Part shown: one piece after another, positions 42,486 to 51,437 of the stretch
Numbering within the stretch: position 1 is the stretch's first letter
How the letters are laid out: each line of letters starts with the position of its first letter
From: Lachnospiraceae bacterium
Lineage (GTDB): Bacteria > Bacillota > Clostridia > Lachnospirales > Lachnospiraceae
Length of the DNA stretch: 64,000 nucleotides
Assembly (NCBI GenBank): GCA_017935565.1
Contig: JAGBHK010000002.1
Span: 1 to 64,000 of the forward strand
Direction of reading: 5' to 3'
Position numbers and translations under genes: made by a program
The notes under the pieces: generated by a model
What the model saw: the letters and a program-made list of their open reading frames with translations, nothing else
What the model was told of the DNA's origin: nothing
The model's database searches: none

Positions 42486-43368
42486 CACAGTTCCCCTTTT
42501 CATCAAAAATCCTAGCCATTCTATTATCACCTATAACAATAAATTTCTTAAAAAAACTCTCTTTATCAAGTTCCTTCATAAAGCCTTTATTTAAGACAGA
42601 TTTAACACTATTTCCATGTATCGTTGCAAGAATACCACGACCATAACTTCCAGCCATAAATATAGCTTTCACATCACTTTCATTTCCCAGTTCATCAACC
42701 GCAACTATTTCCGGTGACATACTTCTTACAAGCATCGTTATACCTTTGTCCTTTTTGCAACCATCCATTACATCCGTTCTAATCCCTACATCATTTTGTG
42801 GAATACCCATATGACAAGCTGCTATTTCACCTCTTTCATCCACCAAACCTAATTTATAATTATACCTGTCCGACAAAAGCCTTACCATTTCCCTAAGCAA
42901 TGTGGTTTTACCTTTACATGGCGGCGAAATAATCAATGTATTCTCAAATCCATTAATCATAAGATTATTAATAATCTCGTCAGCACATCCTTTTATCTGT
43001 CTTGCAACTCTTATGTTGATAGATGATATATTTTTAATGGTTTTTACCTTTTCATCATCCATTACTATTTTCCCGGAAATTCCAACTCGATGACCGCCTT
43101 TTATAGTAATATATCCTTCTCTGACTTCTTCTTCATAGGCATACATTGAAAAATTGCTGATAAACCCAAGCATTTCCTTTATATTTCCTTGACCCACAAC
43201 ATAGTCTGTCACAATTTCAGAAGGTCCATTTTCTCCGCCAACTCTTAATATTACAGGCTTGTTTACTCTTACATTAATTTCCTCTAATGTATCTTCGAAA
43301 CCTTTGCTAATTTCACTTAATACACCCCTTAAATCAACAGGCAAAATCCTTAATATATCTATACTCAT
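42427..43368 (-). CDS. spoIIIAA: Stage III sporulation protein AA (ATPase)
   Basis: A 313-residue ATPase related to secretion ATPases. Motifs are GYITIKGGHRVGISGKIV, NTLIISPPCKGKTTLLREMVRLLS (Walker A with SPPCKGKT), VDERGEIAAC, VRSMSPEIVAVDELG (Walker B) and GRGILATIHGNSV. I start at 43368 with AGGTGG upstream; the frame extends further but across a promoter-like region. It is first of the eight-gene spoIIIA operon. Confidence 0.94.
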   Translation of the reverse strand: MSIDILRILPVDLRGVLSEISKGFEDTLEEINVRVNKPVILRVGGENGPSEIVTDYVVGQGNIKEMLGFISNFSMYAYEEEVREGYITIKGGHRVGISGKIVMDDEKVKTIKNISSINIRVARQIKGCADEIINNLMINGFENTLIISPPCKGKTTLLREMVRLLSDRYNYKLGLVDERGEIAACHMGIPQNDVGIRTDVMDGCKKDKGITMLVRSMSPEIVAVDELGNESDVKAIFMAGSYGRGILATIHGNSVKSVLNKGFMKELDKESFFKKFIVIGDNRMARIFDEKGNCDGKIYRLCGDNCRHNTDGF

Positions 43369-43447
43369 CACCACCTTGTCCTCATTTTGTATATGACAAT
43401 ATATGAAGGCCTGTACATATTTATTACAAAATATTTTACAAACAAAA

Positions 43448-43491
43448 AACACACCCAAAACTGTAGTTTTTCTTACACTTTTGGATGTGTT
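43448..43491 (-). terminator. Terminator of the sigma/propeller unit
   Basis: AACACACCCAAAA (43448-43460) pairs with TTTTGGATGTGTT (43479-43491), one G-U pair. On the minus strand the stem is followed by a T-rich run. It separates the sigma factor operon from spoIIIAA. Confidence 0.82.
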
Positions 43492-43507
43492 TTACAATAA
43501 TCATCAA

Positions 43508-45262
43508 TTAACCTTGCGAATGTCCGATAAAAATATTATACCAATAATGTGTAAATTCGTCGATTAAAAATATCTTTTCGCAATACTTTAAATACAATTT
43601 GTTATTATCAACAAAGAAACCTTTATCGCAATATTTATAATATTTATCATCAGCAAACCCTACATTTTCAGGTAACTTTGTTACATTTGTTTTTTCTAAT
43701 CTTAACAATGTATAGTCCTTATTTTCATAAAAACAACAATCATTTCGCACGAAAAATTGATTCCATATTTCTTCATTATATTCACATTGGATCAATAATG
43801 TATCTATAAATTCATTATCTACATAATGAATCTCATTTATCTTCTCCCCTTCACTATTATTTTTCTCATAGTAGATGCTTCCATCCGATGTCATACACCA
43901 ATCAAGCACATCATCAGAAATCTTCTTTAAATCAATAGTTTCACCAATAACTGCAACCCACAATTCTCCATCAGGCGTCCAAATTGAAACTTTTGATTCA
44001 TCTTCACTTATTATAAAATAATCCCCTTCAAACTCTACATCAATTTCCTGAATTACATAATCATCAGATATAACTCCACATTTATTATACTGACCATCGC
44101 CTACCACCGCCCATACGGTGCCCACAAATGAATCAAATAGATAATAATATCCTGTCGGTGTGCCTGCTACATATTTATAAATACAAGTATTGTCTGTCAT
44201 TTTTATAGGTATACCACCATTAACCACTATATATGTACCATCTTCTGTGAAATAAACCATTTCAGAAGCAGACTTATTAAGCATAATATTCATCCCATAT
44301 TCATCGTGATACTCAGTTAAAAATCTCTTTTCTCCATTATTGCTTACAATATATAAACCAACATTATCTTCCCCTATATGTACTCCATACATATATTTTC
44401 CATCTTCGGAAATATATTTAATTTTAACATCTTCTATCACTTTCTCATCGCCAGGCTTGGTTCCATAATAAGAATTGCCATCATAATAATACGCAAAGGT
44501 TTGTCCATCACCAGAAATAGAAGCACCATCTACCTTTTTATCAGTAATCAGTTCTAACTCTTCCCCATCAAAACGCCACAACTTCCCTTTTTCATCGCAA
44601 ACTAGCCCATACTGAGAATTTTGTGCCGTTGCGTAAACTCGCACCATTCCATCTAGTTCTTTAATTTCTTCATTTATAAGAACATATACTTTTCCCCTTA
44701 CCTCAAAGTAGCATACATCTCCATTTAAATTCCTGTTATATAAGAACTCTTCCGAAAACTCTGTTATATATTTGCCATTAACATATATCTTGTAAACATC
44801 ATTCTTATTATCATAAGCTCGAATAATAGACAAATCATCAGCAAAAATCTCTTTAGCAAGTTCATCAGTTAGTACTGCATTTTCTTTAATCTCTACGTCT
44901 TCTATTTTTTCGTCTGAAATTGTTTCATTTTCGCTTACTGTTTCACTTTCGCTTACTGTTTCATTTTCGCTTACTGTTTCGCTTTCACTTTCTGTTTCGC
45001 TTTCACTTTCACTTTCGCTTTCTGAATTTGTATTATTTGCAAATTTTTGATTATCATGCACATTATTATTTATCAATACTGCCACAGTAGCGATTGTACC
45101 TAATAAAGCAACACACAAAATTGCAACAAAAACCATTTTTCTAACCAATAGCGTTCCAACATTGTTAGAATTACTATATAAAGTTCTGCTTAAAATCTTA
45201 TCTTTAGAGGCTTTACTCATTTTGACATTTTTCATCATATCATCTATTTTATTTGCTCCCAT
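43508..45262 (-). CDS. Membrane propeller protein, putative anti-sigma partner
   Basis: A 584-residue protein. Residues 1-40 are cytoplasmic and Lys/Ser-rich (MGANKIDDMMKNVKMSKASKDKILSRTL), followed by one membrane segment (about 44-66), a Ser/Glu repeat linker (about 78-115) and a large extracellular part with propeller-type repeats (VYFEVRGKVYVLINEE, YMYGVHIGEDNVGLYIV). It starts 7 bp after an ECF sigma factor gene, the usual place for a cognate anti-sigma factor, though I see no standard zinc-binding anti-sigma motif. The extracellular part is related to the protein at 4044-5441. A sensor of an external ligand or of the wall is a reasonable inference. Confidence 0.75.
   Translation of the reverse strand: MGANKIDDMMKNVKMSKASKDKILSRTLYSNSNNVGTLLVRKMVFVAILCVALLGTIATVAVLINNNVHDNQKFANNTNSESESESESETESESETVSENETVSESETVSENETISDEKIEDVEIKENAVLTDELAKEIFADDLSIIRAYDNKNDVYKIYVNGKYITEFSEEFLYNRNLNGDVCYFEVRGKVYVLINEEIKELDGMVRVYATAQNSQYGLVCDEKGKLWRFDGEELELITDKKVDGASISGDGQTFAYYYDGNSYYGTKPGDEKVIEDVKIKYISEDGKYMYGVHIGEDNVGLYIVSNNGEKRFLTEYHDEYGMNIMLNKSASEMVYFTEDGTYIVVNGGIPIKMTDNTCIYKYVAGTPTGYYYLFDSFVGTVWAVVGDGQYNKCGVISDDYVIQEIDVEFEGDYFIISEDESKVSIWTPDGELWVAVIGETIDLKKISDDVLDWCMTSDGSIYYEKNNSEGEKINEIHYVDNEFIDTLLIQCEYNEEIWNQFFVRNDCCFYENKDYTLLRLEKTNVTKLPENVGFADDKYYKYCDKGFFVDNNKLYLKYCEKIFLIDEFTHYWYNIFIGHSQG
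44920..45022 (-). repeat. Ser-Glu repeat-coding tract
   Basis: Tandem near-identical units coding SESESETVSENET-like repeats form the linker of the propeller protein, with period 18 (ETVSEN/S) or 6 (SE). Such runs can change length by slippage, which would alter the distance of the sensor domain from the membrane. Confidence 0.8.
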
Positions 45263-45269
45263 TCCCTAC

Positions 45270-45764
45270 TCACTCCTTTTCTATCTTATCAAAGAACTGT
45301 CCCAGTTGTTCCTTTGCACGATTCAACCTTGTAAAAATAGTTGATTCTTTTTCTGAAAGAACTTCAGCAATTTCTTTTACCGACAATTCTTCATAGTAAT
45401 ATAAAATTACAACCACTCGATATTTACCCTTTAATTTCAATACCGCGTTTATAACATCTACTTTGTCATTTATTTGCTCATATTCATTCTTTGAAAGATT
45501 AGCTAATTGTTCAAAATCTTCCACTTTAACTCGCATATGCCACGGACTTTTAAGCATATTTTTGCAGACATTCATAGCTATTTTAGTAATCCATGTCTTT
45601 TCGCTTGATCTATTTTCAAATGAATCATATTTTTGCCAAGCACGAATGAAAGTATCTTGCACCGCATCTTCAGCCAATGCCATATCTCTCAAATATAATC
45701 TACATATTCTCAATAAATGATCACCGTAATCATTTATCCAGCGTTCCATATCCATTTTAGTCAT
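45270..45764 (-). CDS. ECF-type RNA polymerase sigma factor
   Basis: A 164-residue sigma-70 family factor of the extracytoplasmic function type. Region 2 is DHLLRICRLYLRDMALAEDAVQDTFIRAWQKYDSFENRSSEKTWITKIAMNVCKN read along the pattern, and region 4 is YRVVVILYYYEELSVKEIAEVLSEKESTIFTRLNRAKEQL. Its AAAGGAG site is good. It is followed by the membrane propeller protein, its likely inhibitor, and the pair should be autoregulated. Confidence 0.93.
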   Translation of the reverse strand: MTKMDMERWINDYGDHLLRICRLYLRDMALAEDAVQDTFIRAWQKYDSFENRSSEKTWITKIAMNVCKNMLKSPWHMRVKVEDFEQLANLSKNEYEQINDKVDVINAVLKLKGKYRVVVILYYYEELSVKEIAEVLSEKESTIFTRLNRAKEQLGQFFDKIEKE

Positions 45765-45886
45765 TTACTCCTTTCGCTTTTGTTTAACAGTTATGTAATT
45801 CAATGGTACCATTTTATCGTTTACATCTATATAGACAACTCAAATTACAAAAATTCTTCAAAATTTTTAAAAAAATTTTCAAAAAA

Positions 45887-45908
45887 AGAGTCTTTTTATT
45901 AAGACTCT
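45887..45908 (-). terminator. Terminator after the hisA unit
   Basis: AGAGTCTT (45887-45894) pairs with AAGACTCT (45901-45908) and is followed on the minus strand by seven T residues. The stop codon of the preceding gene lies inside the stem. Confidence 0.82.
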
Positions 45909-46287
45909 AACTTTTCAACAAATCTTCAATTGTGTATTCAAATTCAAAGCCCATATCTTCAAACTGAATATAGTTATCAACAATTATAGCATACGAGCCA
46001 TCAAAAAAATTAACCTGCATGTATGCCGCAGGCATCTCTTTATCTCTTTTGCGGTCAATTTTTTTAATATTTTTAGCAGTATTGTACTTTGAAGTAATAT
46101 TATCCAATATTTCAGAATAAACTATTTCTTCACTTTCCGAATAATAAACTATGCTTTCAACATCATTCATATCAATAAAAAATGCTTTACGAGTCAAGTA
46201 TTTATATAAATATATTGAACCAACTATCACTATACATATAATCAATACAAGAACAATTGCTATAATAATTTTTGTTTTATCACTCAT
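45907..46287 (-). CDS. Hypothetical single-span membrane protein
   Basis: A 126-residue protein: MSDKTKIIIAIVLVLIICIVIVGSIYLY is an N-terminal membrane anchor, and the rest is a soluble domain with acidic and aromatic residues (YYSESEEIVYSEIL, QVNFFDGSYAIIVDNYIQFEDMGFEFEY). I do not recognise the domain. The start at 46287 overlaps the end of hisA (ATGAGTGA), so the two are co-translated, although nothing suggests a role in histidine synthesis. Confidence 0.7.
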   Translation of the reverse strand: MSDKTKIIIAIVLVLIICIVIVGSIYLYKYLTRKAFFIDMNDVESIVYYSESEEIVYSEILDNITSKYNTAKNIKKIDRKRDKEMPAAYMQVNFFDGSYAIIVDNYIQFEDMGFEFEYTIEDLLKS

Positions 46288-47050
46288 AACTTGCAATCCT
46301 TTCAAAATCCAAAACTCCACCGAATATATCAAGAGCACTTCCTACAGTAAAATCAACCTTACCATTTGCCATATTCTTCAAATCTTCAAGGTCTTCTAAA
46401 CTACCTATTCCTCCTGCATATGTAACGGTTATATTATCAAGTTCTCCAAGAATTTTAGCAACATCTACTTCTATTCCCTTGGCTTTTCCCTCTACATCAA
46501 CTGCATGTATCAAAAATTCGTCGCAAAATTCAGCCAATTTATAGAATAATTCTGCATTAACTTCAACATCTGTAAAATTCTGCCATCTATCAGTAACAAC
46601 ATAATATTTTCCATCTTTTTTTCTGCAACTGATGTCTAAAACCAAATGGTCTTTTCCAACTAATTTACTGATTTTTTCAAGTTTATCATATGCAATGGCT
46701 CCGTCCTTAAACACGTATGATGTAACTATAACATGTGACGCGCCTGCCTTTATGTACTCCATCGCATTTTCATCAGTTATTCCGCCACCAATTTGAAGTC
46801 CACCAGGATATTCAGACAACGCAAGCATCGCCTGCTTCTTTGTTGCTTCATAATACTCTGAATCCACTGCATTTAGAAGTATTATATGTCCACCTTTTAA
46901 GCCTCTTTTTTTATAAAGATTAGCATAAAAGTCCGCATTTTGCTCTGATACAAAGTTTTCATCTGCTTGATTTCCTGTATCTTTTAGACTTCCACCAACT
47001 ATCTGTTTAACTTTTCCATTGTGTATATCAATACAAGGTCTGAATTTCAT
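46280..47050 (-). CDS. hisA: Eukaryotic-type HisA (ProFAR isomerase)
   Basis: A 256-residue TIM-barrel isomerase that opens the ribose of ProFAR in histidine synthesis. The sequence follows the eukaryotic HIS6 branch rather than ordinary bacterial HisA: CIDIHNGKVKQIVGGSL, GLQIGGGI, SHVIVTSYVFKDG, LVLDISCRKKDGKYYVVTDRWQNFTD, EFLIHAVDVEGKAKGI, VTYAGGIGSLEDL and GKVDFTVGSALDIFGG all match what I know of yeast His6. The catalytic Asp pair (CID and HAVDVEG) is present. No other his gene is nearby. A GGAG site precedes the ATG. Confidence 0.92.
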   Translation of the reverse strand: MKFRPCIDIHNGKVKQIVGGSLKDTGNQADENFVSEQNADFYANLYKKRGLKGGHIILLNAVDSEYYEATKKQAMLALSEYPGGLQIGGGITDENAMEYIKAGASHVIVTSYVFKDGAIAYDKLEKISKLVGKDHLVLDISCRKKDGKYYVVTDRWQNFTDVEVNAELFYKLAEFCDEFLIHAVDVEGKAKGIEVDVAKILGELDNITVTYAGGIGSLEDLEDLKNMANGKVDFTVGSALDIFGGVLDFERIASYE

Positions 47051-47069
47051 TTTATCTCCAACTTTCTCA

Positions 47070-47103
47070 AATAGGGGCCAACGCTTGCGCGAAGCCCCCT
47101 ATT
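47070..47103 (-). terminator. Hairpin between metY and hisA
   Basis: AATAGGGG (47070-47077) pairs with CCCCTATT (47096-47103) around a GC-containing loop (with GGCC/GGC extensions). Only a short T-run follows on the minus strand. It ends the metY transcript. Confidence 0.65.
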
Positions 47104-47110
47104 AGAATTC

Positions 47111-48388
47111 TTATACATTCATTGCCTGCTCTAAATCTGCAATGATATCTTCTACATCTTCAATACCTACAGATAATCTAATTAAGTCTGGCTGTACGCC
47201 TGCTTCAATAAGCTGTTCTTCTGTAAGCTGTCTATGTGTATGACTTGCTGGATGAAGTACGCAAGTACGTGCATCAGCAACATGTGTAACGATAGCAACA
47301 AATTTAAGACTATCCATAAATTTGATAGACTCTTCTCTACCGCCCTTTAATCCAAACGAAATTACGCCACAGCTACCATTTGGTAAATACTTCTGGCCAA
47401 GTTCATAATATTTACTGCTCTTTAATCCGCAGTAATTTACCCAAGCTACCTTATCATTATTTTCAAGGTATTCAGCTACTTTCTGTGCGTTTTCGCAATG
47501 TCTCTTAACTCTCAAATGAAGTGTTTCAAGACCAATATTTGTAAGGAATGCATTCTGTGGAGACTGGATTGAACCTAAATCTCTCATAAGCTGTACTGTA
47601 GCCTTTGTAATATATGCTGCCTTTCCAAATTTTTCTGTATAAATAATTCCGTGATATGAATCATCTGGAGTTGTAAGTCCAGGGAATTTTTCTGCGTGTG
47701 CATTCCAATCGAAATTACCACTATCTACAACACAACCACCTACACTAGTAGCATGACCATCCATATACTTTGTTGTTGAATGTGTAACAATATCAGCACC
47801 AAATTCAAATGGTCTACAATTGATTGGTGTTGGGAATGTATTATCAAGGATAAGTGGTACACCATGTGAATGAGCAAGGTTTGCAAATTTTTCAATATCA
47901 AGTACTACAAGTGATGGATTTGATACTGTTTCAGCAAATACAGCCTTTGTATTTTCCTGGAAAGCTTTTTCTAATTCTTCTACTGGAGCATCAGGATCAA
48001 CGAATGTAAAGTCGATTCCAAGTTTCTTCATTGTTACGCTAAACAAGTTAAATGTTCCGCCATAGATTGGTGCTGAACAAACTACATGTCCGCCCTTTTC
48101 ACAAATATTGAAGATTGCATAGAAGTTTGCTGCCTGTCCTGAAGATGTAAGCATAGCTGCCACACCACCTTCTAATTCAGCAATTTTAGCTGCAACTGCA
48201 TCATTTGTTGGGTTTTGAAGTCTTGTATAAAAATATCCTGAATCTTCAAGGTCAAATAATTTACCCATCTGTTCACTTGTATCATATTTAAATGTTGTAC
48301 TCTGGTATATTGGAAGAACTCTTGGTTCACCCTTCTTTGGTGTATAACCACCCTGTACACAAATTGTTCCTAAATTTCTCTTACTCAT
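47111..48388 (-). CDS. metY: O-acetylhomoserine (thiol)-lyase
   Basis: A 425-residue PLP enzyme of the Cys/Met metabolism family that makes homocysteine (or methionine precursors) from O-acetylhomoserine and sulfide. Motifs are CVQGGYTPKKGEPRVLPIYQSTTF, the YTRLQNPTND substrate loop, LTSSGQAANFYAI, ETVSNPSLVVLDIE, DNTFPTP and the Schiff-base lysine in VTHSTTKYMDGHATSVGG. The length and the long insertion after the lysine fit MetY rather than cystathionine gamma-synthase. It stands alone; no S-box or T-box was seen upstream. Confidence 0.93.
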   Translation of the reverse strand: MSKRNLGTICVQGGYTPKKGEPRVLPIYQSTTFKYDTSEQMGKLFDLEDSGYFYTRLQNPTNDAVAAKIAELEGGVAAMLTSSGQAANFYAIFNICEKGGHVVCSAPIYGGTFNLFSVTMKKLGIDFTFVDPDAPVEELEKAFQENTKAVFAETVSNPSLVVLDIEKFANLAHSHGVPLILDNTFPTPINCRPFEFGADIVTHSTTKYMDGHATSVGGCVVDSGNFDWNAHAEKFPGLTTPDDSYHGIIYTEKFGKAAYITKATVQLMRDLGSIQSPQNAFLTNIGLETLHLRVKRHCENAQKVAEYLENNDKVAWVNYCGLKSSKYYELGQKYLPNGSCGVISFGLKGGREESIKFMDSLKFVAIVTHVADARTCVLHPASHTHRQLTEEQLIEAGVQPDLIRLSVGIEDVEDIIADLEQAMNV

Positions 48389-48494
48389 ATCCTTAATTCC
48401 TTTCTTTTAATTATGATTTTCATATAGTATATCATATTATTTTTGCATTAAATAATATATATAAACGATAGTTCGTTATAGTTTTTGCCTAACA

Positions 48495-48998
48495 TCAAAA
48501 ACTCTTTATTGTATCGTTTTCATCACCTATATCTTCTGATATTTCCTTTATTATAACATAATAACTGACATTATCATTTACTTTAACTAACACTCTATCG
48601 CCACATTTTTTTCCAATTAAAGCCTTACCAATAGGAGATTCAATGCTAAGTAATCCCTCTAAAGAATTACCTCTTATCGAAGTAACAATTTTGTATTTCT
48701 CACACATATCATCTTCTTCAAAATAAACCTTTACTTTTTTATTTAAGCCAACCTCGTCATCAGCAGAAGAATCATCGACTATTGTAGCAGTTTTTATCAT
48801 TCTCTCCAAATATCTGATTCGACTCTCATTTTTATTTTTATCTCTCTTCGCCGCATGATATTCGAAGTTTTCACTTAAATCGCCATGGGCTCTAGCCTCT
48901 TGAACAGCCTTGATTGCTTCTTTTCTTACAACTAATTTTCTATGTTCAATCTCTTTTTCAATTTTTTCAATATCGCTTTTAGTTAACTTCTCACCCAA
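48495..48998 (-). CDS. GreA/GreB-family transcription elongation factor
   Basis: A 167-residue Gre factor that rescues stalled RNA polymerase by stimulating transcript cleavage. The N-terminal coiled coil is KLTKSDIEKIEKEIEHRKLVVRKEAIKAVQEARAHGDLSENFEYHAAKRDKNKNESRIRYLE along the family pattern, with the acidic tip DLSEN. The C-terminal domain (VLVKVNDNVSYYVII after SIESPIGKALIGKK) is present. I prefer the TTG at 48998, eight bases after AAGGAG; the GTG at 49007 overlaps that site. It is coupled to the end of the GGDEF gene. Confidence 0.9.
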   Translation of the reverse strand: MGEKLTKSDIEKIEKEIEHRKLVVRKEAIKAVQEARAHGDLSENFEYHAAKRDKNKNESRIRYLERMIKTATIVDDSSADDEVGLNKKVKVYFEEDDMCEKYKIVTSIRGNSLEGLLSIESPIGKALIGKKCGDRVLVKVNDNVSYYVIIKEISEDIGDENDTIKSF

Positions 48999-50292
48999 TG
49001 TCTTCACTCCTTACAATTTGATTTCTGCCATGAGACTTACCATAATATAGCAATTCATCAGCTTTATTAATAATTTCCTCCGCAGGAATATCATCAGTTT
49101 TTTCAACCAAACCAAATGTCATAGTTACTTTAATAATATTATCTCCATCAACTACTTCCATTTCACGTATTTCTTCAATCATACCTTCCAAAATATACTT
49201 GGCTGTATCTTCACTAATTCCCTTAAATACAAGTAAGAACTCTTCTCCACCCCATCTAACAGAATATCCTTTGCCAACCATATGATTGCTAATCACATTA
49301 GCAACTGCTTTTAAAACCAAATCTCCTGCATCATGTCCATATGTATCATTAACTTTCTTAAAAAAGTCAATATCACACAAACAAACACTATAAGTTTCTC
49401 CAGTGTTTTCTGCATTTTTAGAAACATCAACAAAAGCCATGTTTCCATATCTTCTGTTCAACAATCCCGTCAATGCATCTCTCTCAACAAAACTCTTCAA
49501 AGATTTCTGCATATCTACAGCCGACCTGCCAATATCTCCTATTTCATCATTTCTTTTCAATACATCACTAGAAATTGTACAAGATAGGTTTCCAACCGCA
49601 ACTTTACTCAAGAAATTTTTAGTCTTATCAATAACTTTTATTAAGTTTTCAGAGTATACAGCCGTAATTGCCCCTGCAATAATCATCAAAATAATTGTAA
49701 CTGTAAGCATCGGTGCAACTACCTTAAATATATCCTTGTTAACTGTATCAGCAGGTTTAGAAATACCAACCATACCAACTATTGTGTCGTCAGGATTATA
49801 TAAAGGTGCATAATATGAAAAACTCTTAACATCATCGATATAAACATTGTCAAAGAAAACCTCTTCGCCATTGTCTATAACCTGCGTTTTTACATAGTTT
49901 TTCACAGTGGTACCTGTAAGATACTCTCCGTCCGAATCTGTAAGAGTTGTCATCACTCTTATATTTTCATTAAAGAAGGAAATGTCCATACCTGTAGCTT
50001 CTTTTAACTCCAAAATATAGTCCATTTCATAATTAAGGCATAATTCACCCTTCATAATGTAATATTCACCATCTTCTTCAAGAAAATAGAAAACATCATC
50101 ATTACTCATTTCATAGTATGCACTAGTAACAGAATGTAAAACTGTATGCAAATTGCTCTTTGCCTGTTCTGTTATTACTTCTTTTACTTTATTGATACTT
50201 ACTACTGAAATCACAAACCATAGGCAAAACATTGGAATCAATGTAATTGCCCATAGTGTAAAATGCAATTTACTGCCTTTCTTCTTTTTCAT
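48991..50292 (-). CDS. Membrane diguanylate cyclase with Cache-like sensor
   Basis: A 433-residue c-di-GMP synthase. Two membrane segments (about residues 10-32 and 195-215) flank an extracellular sensor with features of single Cache domains (NVYIDDVKSFSYYAPLYNPDDTIVGMVGISKP). A HAMP linker (ENLIKVIDKTKNFLSKVAVGNL) leads to the GGDEF domain: RDALTGLLNRRYGNMAF and RWGGEEFLLVF (active loop GGEEF near residue 345). The RxxD inhibitory site before the GGEEF loop is not conserved (VGKG instead), so product inhibition at that site is unlikely. The gene follows the surface acylation operon. Confidence 0.9.
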   Translation of the reverse strand: MKKKKGSKLHFTLWAITLIPMFCLWFVISVVSINKVKEVITEQAKSNLHTVLHSVTSAYYEMSNDDVFYFLEEDGEYYIMKGELCLNYEMDYILELKEATGMDISFFNENIRVMTTLTDSDGEYLTGTTVKNYVKTQVIDNGEEVFFDNVYIDDVKSFSYYAPLYNPDDTIVGMVGISKPADTVNKDIFKVVAPMLTVTIILMIIAGAITAVYSENLIKVIDKTKNFLSKVAVGNLSCTISSDVLKRNDEIGDIGRSAVDMQKSLKSFVERDALTGLLNRRYGNMAFVDVSKNAENTGETYSVCLCDIDFFKKVNDTYGHDAGDLVLKAVANVISNHMVGKGYSVRWGGEEFLLVFKGISEDTAKYILEGMIEEIREMEVVDGDNIIKVTMTFGLVEKTDDIPAEEIINKADELLYYGKSHGRNQIVRSEDIG

Positions 50293-50304
50293 CTGCACAC
50301 TCCA

Positions 50305-51423
50305 TTAAAAACTCATCAACTTAACAAAACTATTATCTGTATTTATAAAATCTGTATTATAAATAAACATTACATCATAATCTGTCTTATCAGAATAAAA
50401 TCCCGGAATCATTACTACATATCTTAAATCAATAACTTCAATAACGCTATAATTTGAAATCAAATATGGGATAATGCTATTAGCATATGAGTCCTTAAAA
50501 ATAATCAATTTATCACCATCAGGATTGTCATGATTTATAATAGTCATTCTTCCAAAATTTCCGCCAAACAATGCTGTGTACTTATCTTTTACATCAAACT
50601 TATCTTCAACCAAAAATGTTTTTGTTTCCTCATCTTCAGCCACATAAGTTATAGTATAATCCAAATCCTTATAATCATAATACACAACTTCTTCACCTTC
50701 TACGAAGAGTAATGGCGCCTGCGAATGAAGTGAACCATAAAACAATTCATCAAGTTTAACTTCCTTCATATCTTCTAAAGATATAGGTTCCTTATCTAAT
50801 TGCTTCATAACTTCTTCATATCCAAGGTATGCACCCATCATAGTCCAGTGATGGTCTGTTTTATAATAAATATCAGCGTCCACGTCAGCATCTGCCATAA
50901 CATCTTTAAGGGAAATGAATTTACCTAAAAATGCATCTTCAATTAAATCAAATGTATTACTTTCGTCATCACAGCTATTAATGCTTGGAAGTTGCTCATT
51001 ATACACATATGATGCAGTTGGTGCTAAAACAAATGATGCCTTATCTTTAGGTATGTTATTCTTTTTTAACCATTCATTAATAAGTAATATATTCCTGCTA
51101 GATTGCTTTTCATTTTCTTCAAAATTTCTAATGTATCTGTCATCGCAATAATATACTTCGCCAAGCATATCCTTTCCACATAACAGGTCGTAACTATTTT
51201 TTAACATAACAAAATTATCTTTTAAAAACATCTGGTCAGCCAAATATGTTTCAAGATTTGAGGCAAATTCACCTGATAACAATTTTTCCGCTGAAAATTC
51301 AGGCTTGCCGCTTAAAACTCTATTTTCCATTTCGGAAAATTCTCTGTCCTTCGCCACAAATGTTACAATAGATAATGTGAAAATAGTCGCAATAAAAAGG
51401 AAAATCGTTATTTTCTTACCCAT
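50305..51423 (-). CDS. DHHW-type (AlgJ/AlgX-like) surface glycan acetylation protein
   Basis: A 372-residue protein with one N-terminal membrane anchor (ITIFLFIATIFTLSIVTFVA) and an extracellular SGNH-like domain with the DHHWT motif (YKTDHHWTMMGAYLGYEE) and the later DSYANSIIPYL. DHHW proteins accompany MBOAT acyltransferases and complete O-acetylation of surface glycans, as AlgJ/AlgX do for alginate. The start at 51423 has AGGAG seven bases upstream; the GTG at 51438 is part of that region. The gene directly follows the MBOAT gene. Confidence 0.87.
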   Translation of the reverse strand: MGKKITIFLFIATIFTLSIVTFVAKDREFSEMENRVLSGKPEFSAEKLLSGEFASNLETYLADQMFLKDNFVMLKNSYDLLCGKDMLGEVYYCDDRYIRNFEENEKQSSRNILLINEWLKKNNIPKDKASFVLAPTASYVYNEQLPSINSCDDESNTFDLIEDAFLGKFISLKDVMADADVDADIYYKTDHHWTMMGAYLGYEEVMKQLDKEPISLEDMKEVKLDELFYGSLHSQAPLLFVEGEEVVYYDYKDLDYTITYVAEDEETKTFLVEDKFDVKDKYTALFGGNFGRMTIINHDNPDGDKLIIFKDSYANSIIPYLISNYSVIEVIDLRYVVMIPGFYSDKTDYDVMFIYNTDFINTDNSFVKLMSF

Positions 51424-51437
51424 TACATTTCTCCTCA

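Noticed and set aside
43369-43458. Upstream extension of spoIIIAA by 30 codons
   Set aside because: No ribosome binding site at the outer start, and the conserved protein begins at MSIDILR, which has AGGTGG upstream.
48390-48494. S-box or T-box leader ahead of metY
   Set aside because: The sequence is short and A/T-rich, without the conserved elements of either class; only a weak AACGA...TCGTT dyad is present.
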